Notes under the pieces: model-generated
Seen by the model: the letters and a program-made list of their open reading frames with translations, nothing else
The model's database searches: none
What the model was told of the DNA's origin: nothing
Made by a program: the position numbers and the translations under genes
NCBI GenBank assembly: GCA_048520025.1
Contig: DBFZTP010000057.1
Coordinates: 1-9,804 of the forward strand
Reading direction: 5' to 3'
Length of the DNA: 9,804 bases
From: Aphodousia sp048520025
GTDB taxonomy: Bacteria; Pseudomonadota; Gammaproteobacteria; Burkholderiales; Burkholderiaceae_F
Part shown: one piece after another, positions 1-5,290 of the stretch
Layout: the number at the start of each line of letters is the position of its first letter
How positions within the stretch are numbered: the first letter of the stretch is position 1

Positions 1-198
1 CGAGCCTGGAAAAGGCCGAGAACAAGAGAAAGGGAACTGCGCAAAAGAGGACTTGATGCGTTTACCGCCTGGAAGTCAGCCAATAATGGCCGAGGACCAT
101 GGTACAACGCCCAGGCGCTCCACATGCGCAAAACAATCCCGAACGCCTTGTTCTCTCGGCTCGGATTGTACAATCTGTCGTCCATGGGGACTGTTTAA
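1..198 (+). CDS. Group II intron reverse transcriptase/maturase, C-terminal 65 residues (partial)
   Basis: The reading frame is open from the window edge and ends at TAA 196-198. The 65 visible residues form the end of the maturase (X) domain. They begin with a basic W-K-R-P-R-T-R stretch (residues 3-9), followed by an R-K-R-G-L segment (14-18), a G-R-G-P-W motif (30-34), H-M at 41-42, and a closing P-N-A-L-F-S-R-L-G-L segment (47-56). This pattern is typical of the C-terminus of bacterial intron-encoded proteins. The protein stops about ten residues after that segment, so there is no room for the DNA-binding plus HNH endonuclease region found in LtrA-like proteins. In the family, such endonuclease-less proteins bind the intron RNA, assist splicing and reverse-transcribe it. 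The reverse transcriptase catalytic part lies upstream of the window, so whether the full gene is intact is unknown. Confidence 0.88.
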   Translation, partial: RAWKRPRTRERELRKRGLDAFTAWKSANNGRGPWYNAQALHMRKTIPNALFSRLGLYNLSSMGTV

Positions 199-202
199 AT
201 GA

Positions 203-272
203 AACGCCGTATGCGGAACCGCACGTACGGTGTTGTGAGAGGCGGACGGGGCAACCCTACCGCCTACTCGAT
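203..272 (+). ncRNA. Group II intron domains V and VI with 3' splice boundary
   Basis: Domain V is 203-234. AACGCCGTA (203-211) pairs with TACGGTGTT (226-234), including a G206-U231 wobble inside the CGC triad (205-207). T212 pairs with A223. C224-G225 form the two-nucleotide bulge. GCG (213-215) pairs with CGC (220-222) around a GAAC loop. Domain VI is 237-269. GAGAGGCGG (237-245) pairs with CCGCC-T (260-265) and CTC (267-269), leaving A266 bulged as the branch-point candidate, seven bases from the 3' end counting inclusively. An upper GGG/CCC stem (248-250/255-257) is capped by a GCAA tetraloop (251-254). I derived these pairings by hand. The GAAC loop of domain V is not a standard GNRA tetraloop. 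Confidence 0.87.
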
Positions 273-506
273 CCCTTCAAAAAGTCTTTTCTTTTGGCAA
301 AGAAATCCAGCCCACGACTCGTCGTAAACAAAAATCAGTCTGTTGCCGTCTCATTCTCTCGGAATATGCAACCTTGGTTACCAAGTGTGTCCGCCTTTTC
401 TTATTAACTGCATTTAAAGCACTCGCTAGACGCATTCTTTCTCAACAATAACAACGTATTGCATTGCTGAATCTGTGTGCCACTATCTCTTTGAAATCAA
501 AACGAA
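273..506. other. Leader region without a recognisable gene (3' exon of the intron)
   Basis: I see no supported gene here. Base composition becomes AT-rich after about position 380. A seven-base perfect inverted repeat, TTTCTTT (288-294) and AAAGAAA (299-305) around a TGGC loop, sits just inside the 3' exon; it is too AT-rich to be an ordinary intrinsic terminator. A minus-strand reading frame of 52 codons (435 down to 277) is open but resembles no family I recognise. Frames running on from the intron end stop quickly or look non-coding. The stretch may simply be intergenic DNA between an unseen upstream gene and the kdp control region. Confidence 0.5.
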
Positions 507-523
507 TATACACAGTGTTTACA
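507..523 (+). promoter_or_regulatory. Candidate KdpE operator (11-bp-phased direct repeat)
   Basis: The 17 bases TATACACAGTGTTTACA contain two similar six-base units, TATACA (507-512) and TTTACA (518-523), separated by five bases, which puts them one helical turn apart on the same strand. The E. coli KdpE site, as I remember it, is TTTATACTTTTTTTACA, with the same 6-5-6 layout. By hand count, 12 of 17 bases match. The site lies 86 nt before the first small ORF, a sensible place for an activator. The match is by eye from memory, and the region is AT-rich enough that chance similarity is possible. Confidence 0.42.
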
Positions 524-538
524 ACAAATAAATGAGAA

Positions 539-565
539 TTAATACCGTTTTAAGGTCGTTATTTT
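539..565 (+). promoter_or_regulatory. Weak candidate kdp promoter
   Basis: A -35-like TTAATA (539-544) and a -10-like TATTTT (560-565) are separated by 15 bases, which would put transcription start near 572 and leave a leader of about 37 nt before the ATG at 609. A poor -35 element is what one expects of an activator-dependent promoter, and the candidate KdpE site ends about 49 bases upstream of that start. An alternative is TTTACA (518-523) with TAATAC (540-545) at 16-base spacing, but that would overlap the operator candidate. Neither is close to consensus. Confidence 0.2.
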
Positions 566-608
566 TACCATCCAATCGATGAACATCACTTTATCGAAAG
601 GAGTTCAG

Positions 609-710
609 ATGTCATACCTTTGGACGGCCATTCCCATTGTCCTCATGATTTGGGGTATTCGTTGGGTTTTGCATGTTTTTATGAAATTTCTTGCGCATTC
701 AGAAGGGTAA
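609..710 (+). CDS. Small single-span membrane protein of unknown function, first ORF of the kdp operon (33 aa)
   Basis: The ATG at 609 follows a strong ribosome-binding site, AAAGGAG (597-603), with five bases between. The 33-residue product has a hydrophobic segment at about residues 4-24 (tryptophan- and isoleucine-rich), an R-W pair at 18-19 within or at the edge of it, and a short tail with H, K, H and E. It is probably a one-pass inner-membrane peptide. Its stop (708-710) is two bases before the start of the next small ORF, and that ORF's ribosome-binding site lies inside its last codons, so the two are probably translationally coupled. I do not recognise the sequence. It lacks the Y-L-x-Y-A-L and terminal P-E-x-F pattern of KdpF. 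It could be a diverged KdpF, an additional Kdp accessory peptide, or a leader peptide. Confidence 0.6.
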   Translation: MSYLWTAIPIVLMIWGIRWVLHVFMKFLAHSEG

Positions 711-712
711 CG

Positions 713-793
713 ATGCCTATGACCGAAGTCGCTTTTTTCTCAGTTGCTTTAGTGCTGATTGCTTGGCTCATTCATGAGCTTTGGACAGCTTAA
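713..793 (+). CDS. kdpF: Candidate KdpF, small K+-ATPase stabilising subunit (26 aa)
   Basis: KdpF is a peptide of about 29 residues with one membrane span that binds KdpA and stabilises the KdpFABC complex. This ORF encodes 26 residues with one hydrophobic span (about 7-22). Its A-W-L-I-H-E-L segment (17-23) can be read as a diverged form of the Y-L-x-Y-A-L core of KdpF; the usual terminal P-E-x-F is absent. It lies directly before kdpA, with 24 bases between, as kdpF does in E. coli. The ATG at 713 is preferred because AGAAGGG (701-707) lies five bases upstream; the in-frame ATG at 719 would be eleven bases away. Position and topology carry the assignment more than sequence identity, so the name is tentative. 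Confidence 0.6.
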   Translation: MPMTEVAFFSVALVLIAWLIHELWTA

Positions 794-817
794 AGAAACA
801 CACTCAGGAGTATCCCT

Positions 818-2506
818 ATGCAATCGAGTGTTTATTGTTTAATCGCTTTTTTAGCGATTCTGTTTTTGATCACTAAACCGTTAGGGCTTTGGATGGCCCC
901 GATGGTTCAAGGCGATGTCCCCCGTTGCCTTGCCCGTGCTGATCACTTCGTATTGAAATGTTTATTGATCAAGAATCGCCCTCAATCTTGGTACGAATAC
1001 GCTTTTTCAGTGCTCTTTTTTAGCGTTGTGGGCTTTTTTGTTTTGTTCCTGTTGCTTCTCTTTCAAGGCCTTTTGCCGTTAAATCCCGAAGGGGTCAAGG
1101 GGGTGGGTGCTATTGAGGCTTTTAACATCGCCGTGAGTTTTGTGACCAACACCAATTGGCAAAACTATAGCGGTGAGAGCACCTTGAGCTACTTCACCCA
1201 AATGGCAGGGTTAACGGTTCAAAACTTTTTGTCTGCGGCAACGGGTATTGCCGTGGCCTTTGCCCTTATGCGTGGGTTTATCAAAAAGGAAGCCAACGAC
1301 ATCGGTAACTTTTGGGTGGATGTGGTTCGCATTTCCCTTTGGGTTTTGTTGCCTATTTGTGTGGTCTATGCCCTTGTTTTAGTCAGCCAAGGTGTTATTC
1401 AAAATTTCAACGCTTATCAAACGATTCAAACGTTCGCGGGCCATGAGCAAACGCTTGCCATGGGGCCGGTGGCCTCTCAAGAAGCCATCAAATTGTTGGG
1501 GACAAACGGTGGCGGTTTCTTTAACGCCAACAGTGCCCATCCTTTTGAAAATCCGACACAGTTAACGAACTTTTTGGAAAGCCTTTCCATTTTTGCGATT
1601 TCATCGGCCTTGACCTACACCTTTGGTCACACGGTTAAAGACGTGCGAGAAGGCTGGACCCTTTGGGGCGCCATGGCCGTGATTTTCATCCTTTGTTTTG
1701 TCTTTTTTGCCTATAGCGAAATGGCTTCAACGCCTGCTCTGTTGTCAGCGGGTGCTGCTCCCGACATGATGAACATGGAAGGCAAGGAAGTGCGCTTTGA
1801 TTTAGCCGCAACGTCACTTTTTAGCATTGTGACAACCGCTGCTTCTTCTGGCGCCGTCAACGCAATGCATGACTCTTTAACGCCTTTGGCCGGCATGATC
1901 CCGATGTGGTTGATGCAGATGGGTGAAGTGGTCTTTGGTGGTGCAGGGGCCGGTTTTTATAGCGTCATGATTTTTGTTTTGATTGGCGTTTTCGTGGCGG
2001 GTCTCATGGTCGGTCGCACGCCCGAGTATTTGGGTAAAAAAATTACGCCCACACAAATGAAACTCGTAGGCATCACACTGCTCGTTTCGCCTTTGTTGGT
2101 TCTGATTGGTACGGCCGTGACCACCTTTTATCCTGGGGCTTGGGAGAGTTTAAACAACACCGGTGCCCACGGCTTTAGCGAAATCCTTTATGCGTGGAGT
2201 TCGGCCGCAAACAATAATGGCTCGGCCTTTGCGGGGCTCAATGCCAATACGCCCTTTTTTAACGTGGGGTTGGGATTGGCCATGTGGTTGGGTCGCTTTG
2301 TGATTATCTCGGCCGTTTTGGCGCTCGCAGGCTCTTTAGCCAAACAAAAGATGACGCCCGCATCCGTGGGGACCCTGCGCACGCATGGACTGCTTTTCAT
2401 GCTTTTCCTTGTGGGCCTCATTGTCTTAGTGGGTGCGTTGACCTATTTGCCAGCTTTAGCGTTAGGTCCCATTGCCGAACATTTGATGCTTCCCCCTGCG
2501 TCATAA
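818..2506 (+). CDS. kdpA: K+-transporting ATPase subunit A (potassium-selective channel-like subunit)
   Basis: KdpA binds and conducts K+ in the high-affinity KdpFABC pump in the inner membrane. It belongs to the superfamily of K+ transporters with four pore repeats and has about ten membrane spans. The 562-residue product is close to the 557 of E. coli. All four selectivity-filter segments are visible: T-N-T-N-W (110-114), G-T-N-G-G-G-F-F-N (228-236), S-S-G-A-V-N (343-348) and A-N-N-N-G-S-A-F (464-471). Q115 corresponds to E. coli Gln116, whose change to Arg lowers K+ affinity, so the high-affinity form is expected. The third filter reads SSG where E. coli has SCG, a mild change. The conserved H-D-S-L-T-P-L and G-R-T-P-E-Y-L-G-K-K segments (351-357, 399-408) are present. 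The start is supported by CAGGAG (805-810), seven bases upstream. kdpB begins 28 nt after the stop. Confidence 0.98.
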   Translation: MQSSVYCLIAFLAILFLITKPLGLWMAPMVQGDVPRCLARADHFVLKCLLIKNRPQSWYEYAFSVLFFSVVGFFVLFLLLLFQGLLPLNPEGVKGVGAIEAFNIAVSFVTNTNWQNYSGESTLSYFTQMAGLTVQNFLSAATGIAVAFALMRGFIKKEANDIGNFWVDVVRISLWVLLPICVVYALVLVSQGVIQNFNAYQTIQTFAGHEQTLAMGPVASQEAIKLLGTNGGGFFNANSAHPFENPTQLTNFLESLSIFAISSALTYTFGHTVKDVREGWTLWGAMAVIFILCFVFFAYSEMASTPALLSAGAAPDMMNMEGKEVRFDLAATSLFSIVTTAASSGAVNAMHDSLTPLAGMIPMWLMQMGEVVFGGAGAGFYSVMIFVLIGVFVAGLMVGRTPEYLGKKITPTQMKLVGITLLVSPLLVLIGTAVTTFYPGAWESLNNTGAHGFSEILYAWSSAANNNGSAFAGLNANTPFFNVGLGLAMWLGRFVIISAVLALAGSLAKQKMTPASVGTLRTHGLLFMLFLVGLIVLVGALTYLPALALGPIAEHLMLPPAS

Positions 2507-2534
2507 GACGGGTTTAGATAGGTTTTATACAGTT

Positions 2535-4616
2535 ATGTCAAAGAAAAACGTACCGCTTTTTGAGCCGCAGTTGGTCAAAGAAGCGATGATCGAAAGTTTT
2601 AAAAAACTTAATCCCCAAACGCAACTGCAAAATCCGGTGATGTTTCTGGTCTTTTTGGGAAGTATCTTCACAACGGTTTTATTCATTGCCACTTTGTGCG
2701 GGGTGTATTCCGAGTCGTTGCTATTAACGGGCATGACCGCCTTTTGGTTATGGATCACGGTCTTTTTCGCCAATTTCGCAGAAGCCTTGGCGGAAGGTCG
2801 AGCAAAGGCTCAAGCCTCCGCACTTAAGGGCTTAAAAAAGTCCACGTTGGCTTTCGTGGTCAGTAACGACAATCGCGATCGCTGGGGTGTGGATTGCCCG
2901 GGCGATTGGGTGGATTCCGCTACGCTCAAAAAAAGCGATGTGGTGCTTGTGAAAGCCGGCGAAATCATTCCCTGTGACGGTGAAGTACTAATGGGGATTG
3001 CCTCTGTGAATGAGTCGGCCATTACAGGGGAGTCGGCGCCAGTGATTCGTGAGTCGGGTGGTGACTTTAGTTCGGTCACGGGCGGCACGACCGTGCTTTC
3101 AGATTGGCTCATTGTTGAAGTGAACGCCAATCCCGGCGAGTCTTTCATCGACCGCATGATTTCGATGGTTGAAGGCGCTGAGCGTCGCAAAACGCCCAAT
3201 GAAGTGGCGTTAACGATTTTGCTCTTGGTTTTAACCGTAATTTTCTTACTGGTTACTGCCACGCTTTTGCCGTTTTCCTCCTTTAGCGTAACCGTCAATC
3301 ACTCGGGCACCGTTATTGGCTACACCATTTTGGTGGCGCTTCTTGTGTGTTTGATTCCAACCACGATTGGGGGCTTACTTTCAGCCATTGGTGTGGCAGG
3401 GATGAGTCGTTTATTGGGTGCTAACGTCATTGCGCGTTCCGGGCGCGCTGTTGAAGCGGCAGGCGACGTGGACGTTTTAATGCTCGATAAAACGGGAACG
3501 ATTACGTACGGCAATCGCCAGGCAAGTGACTTTTATCCGGCTCCGGGCATCATGAAAGAAGAGATGATTCAGGCGGCATTGATGTCATCACTTGCTGACG
3601 ATACACCAGAAGGAAAGTCCATTGTTTTGCTGGCGCAACGCTTAACGAACGGTCGTTCGATGGATAAGTTGCCGCCGGAAGCCACTTTTATTCCCTTTAC
3701 GGCGCAAAGCCGTATGTCAGGTGTCAATGTCGGTAATGACCAGATTCGCAAAGGCTCGCCCGATGCCATTACCCGCTACGTTGAGTCCTTAGGTCGCACG
3801 GTGGCTTTTGCGATTACAAAGATTGCCAACGAAGTGGCCTCTCGCGGGTCAACCCCTTTGTTAGTGACCAATCGCTCGCGCATCCTGGGTGTCATTGAAT
3901 TAAAAGACATTGTGAAGCCTGGGATTTCAGAGAAGTTTGAAGAGCTTCGCCGCATGGGCATTAAAACCGTCATGATCACGGGGGATAACTCGTTGACGGC
4001 CGCGGCCATCGCTGCTGAAGCAGGCGTTGATGATTTCTTAGCCGAAGCCACACCCGAAAGTAAGCTCGAGACCATTCGTCACTATCAAAAGGAAGGACAC
4101 ATGGTCGCGATGACCGGTGACGGCACAAACGACGCGCCGGCTCTCGCGCAAGCCGACGTGGCTGTTGCCATGAATAGTGGCACGGCGTCGGCTAAAGAAG
4201 CAGCCAACATGGTGGACTTGGATTCCAGCCCCACGAAGTTAATTGACGTGGTCTGTATCGGCAAACAAATGCTGATGACGCGAGGGGCGTTAACGACCTT
4301 TTCGTTAGCCAACGATGTGGCGAAATACTTTGCCATTATTCCGGCTGCCTTTGCGTCCACTTATCCGGGCTTGGCGGCATTAAACGTTATGGGTTTGCAC
4401 AGCCCCTTATCAGCGCTATTGAGCGCCGTGATCTTTAATGCTTTCATCATTGTGGCCTTGATTCCTTTGGCGCTAAAGGGCGTGACCTATCGTGCGCTCT
4501 CGGCTCAAAAACTCTTAAAGCGCAATTTGCTCATTTACGGTTTGGGCGGTTTAGTGACGCCTTTTATCGGCATTAAGGTCATTGACTTTGTGTTGGTGGC
4601 GTTGGGCATTGCGTAA
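2535..4616 (+). CDS. kdpB: K+-transporting P-type ATPase subunit B (catalytic)
   Basis: KdpB hydrolyses ATP to power K+ uptake through KdpA. The 693 residues compare with 682 in E. coli. The actuator motif T-G-E-S is at 164-167; Ser167 matches E. coli Ser162, the residue phosphorylated to inhibit the pump at high K+. Other motifs are I-P-T-T-I-G-G in membrane helix 4 (274-280), D-K-T-G-T with phosphorylated Asp318 (318-322), the nucleotide-binding F388 and K-G-S-P-D (407-411), M-I-T-G-D-N (480-485) and G-D-G-T-N-D-A-P (528-535). Asp594 and Lys597 match the E. coli D583/K586 pair that couples the two subunits. The start aligns with E. coli (M-S-x-K, then L-F-E-P), but no good ribosome-binding site precedes it: the nearest purine run, GATAGG (2517-2522), is 12 bases away. 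kdpC starts 21 nt after the stop. All catalytic residues look intact. Confidence 0.99.
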   Translation: MSKKNVPLFEPQLVKEAMIESFKKLNPQTQLQNPVMFLVFLGSIFTTVLFIATLCGVYSESLLLTGMTAFWLWITVFFANFAEALAEGRAKAQASALKGLKKSTLAFVVSNDNRDRWGVDCPGDWVDSATLKKSDVVLVKAGEIIPCDGEVLMGIASVNESAITGESAPVIRESGGDFSSVTGGTTVLSDWLIVEVNANPGESFIDRMISMVEGAERRKTPNEVALTILLLVLTVIFLLVTATLLPFSSFSVTVNHSGTVIGYTILVALLVCLIPTTIGGLLSAIGVAGMSRLLGANVIARSGRAVEAAGDVDVLMLDKTGTITYGNRQASDFYPAPGIMKEEMIQAALMSSLADDTPEGKSIVLLAQRLTNGRSMDKLPPEATFIPFTAQSRMSGVNVGNDQIRKGSPDAITRYVESLGRTVAFAITKIANEVASRGSTPLLVTNRSRILGVIELKDIVKPGISEKFEELRRMGIKTVMITGDNSLTAAAIAAEAGVDDFLAEATPESKLETIRHYQKEGHMVAMTGDGTNDAPALAQADVAVAMNSGTASAKEAANMVDLDSSPTKLIDVVCIGKQMLMTRGALTTFSLANDVAKYFAIIPAAFASTYPGLAALNVMGLHSPLSALLSAVIFNAFIIVALIPLALKGVTYRALSAQKLLKRNLLIYGLGGLVTPFIGIKVIDFVLVALGIA

Positions 4617-4637
4617 TGGAGCAAAGGGAGTAGAGAA

Positions 4638-5288
4638 ATGAATATCCAAAAAACATTCAAGATGGCCCATCAACGCGAAGGCTCTATGCAAATGATTCTG
4701 CGCGCGGTGTGGCTGATGGTGGTTTTAACGCTGTTGTTGGGCGTAATGTACCCGTTGGTGGTGACGGGGTTGGCACAAACCTTTTTTCCCCATCAAGCCA
4801 ACGGTTCCTTTGTGCAAAAAGAGGGCAAAACCGTGGGCTCGAGTCTAATCGGTCAAGACTTCTCAGAAACGATTTACTTTCAGTCGCGCCCGTCTGTGAC
4901 GCCCGGTGTTCCCTATAACGCACAAGCAAGCGCCGGGAGCAATTTAAGTGTGGGTAATCCTAAGCAGATTTTTGTGATTCACCAACGCGCTCAAAAGTGG
5001 TTTAACGAGGCACCCAATCAAGTCATTATTCCGACCGATCTTTTAACGGCATCGGCTTCGGGCCTTGACCCTCACATCACGCAAGAAGCTGCGTACTACC
5101 AGATGCAAATTGTTTCTGAAAAGACGGGATTGTCACTGCAGGAATTAAAAAAGCTGATTGATCAACACACCGAACACGCCCTCTTTGGCCCATCGACCTA
5201 TGTCAACGTGTTGCTTTTAAATCTCTCTGTTCAAAACGCGCTCAAAGCGAAAGATGAAAGCGTGAACGAACAGAAAGTAGGAGAGTGA
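4638..5288 (+). CDS. kdpC: K+-transporting ATPase subunit C
   Basis: KdpC is the single-span subunit that joins the KdpAB complex; in the family it acts as a catalytic chaperone raising nucleotide affinity. The 216 residues have one membrane span (about 20-45, ending in the conserved Y-P-L) and a soluble periplasmic part. That part has family signatures Q-A-N-G-S (53-57), G-S-S-L-I-G-Q-F-like (67-75), S-R-P-S (83-86), P-Y-N-A-Q-A-S-A-G-S-N-L (92-103), T-A-S-A-S-G-L-D (137-144) and V-N-V-L-x-L-N-L (189-196). The start is supported by AAAGGGAG (4623-4630), seven bases upstream. Compared with E. coli (190 aa) there are about 16 extra N-terminal residues plus a charged tail. Internal ATGs at residues 9 and 17 are alternatives, but neither has a ribosome-binding site as good. 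The stop at 5286-5288 almost touches kdpD. Confidence 0.97.
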   Translation: MNIQKTFKMAHQREGSMQMILRAVWLMVVLTLLLGVMYPLVVTGLAQTFFPHQANGSFVQKEGKTVGSSLIGQDFSETIYFQSRPSVTPGVPYNAQASAGSNLSVGNPKQIFVIHQRAQKWFNEAPNQVIIPTDLLTASASGLDPHITQEAAYYQMQIVSEKTGLSLQELKKLIDQHTEHALFGPSTYVNVLLLNLSVQNALKAKDESVNEQKVGE

Positions 5289-5290
5289 CA

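Larger units (their letters stand above)
1..272 (+). mobile_element. Group II intron, 3' portion (5' end outside window)
   Basis: This is the terminal part of a retroelement group II intron, a self-splicing ribozyme that encodes its own reverse transcriptase. What is visible is the C-terminus of the maturase in frame 1, then a domain V and domain VI fold, with the intron ending in GAT at 270-272. The inferred 3' exon starts at 273. The domain V triad is CGC (205-207) rather than AGC, and domain V is short (32 nt). Both are features known from class IIC introns, so class C is my best guess, but this is inference from a fragment. The intron lies in the same direction as the kdp genes, and its end is about 340 nt before the first small ORF of that operon. 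Its 5' end and exon-binding sites are outside the window, so target-site logic cannot be tested here. Confidence 0.88.

Noticed and set aside
288..305. TTTCTTT/AAAGAAA hairpin just after the intron as a terminator
   Set aside because: The stem is almost all A-T and no T-run follows it, so it is not an intrinsic terminator.
99..407. 102-codon + strand reading frame across the intron end and leader
   Set aside because: It runs in another frame over the maturase C-terminus, domain V/VI and the 3' exon. The maturase frame (1-198) has clear family motifs, and this one has none and no ribosome-binding site.
277..435. Minus-strand 52-codon basic reading frame in the leader, with a weak GAGAAAGA ahead of its ATG
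   Set aside because: No family resemblance, a poor ribosome-binding site, and an in-frame stop close upstream; the length is within chance. It would need conservation in relatives to be believed.
564..595. Promoter TTTACC (564-569) with TTTATC (590-595)
   Set aside because: It has good spacing only if looked at loosely, and it would start transcription at about the ribosome-binding site (597-603) of the first small ORF, leaving almost no leader.
2810..3298. Long minus-strand open frame within kdpB, and similar antisense frames in kdpA and kdpD
   Set aside because: Shadow frames opposite strongly conserved coding sequence; their translations show no family motifs.
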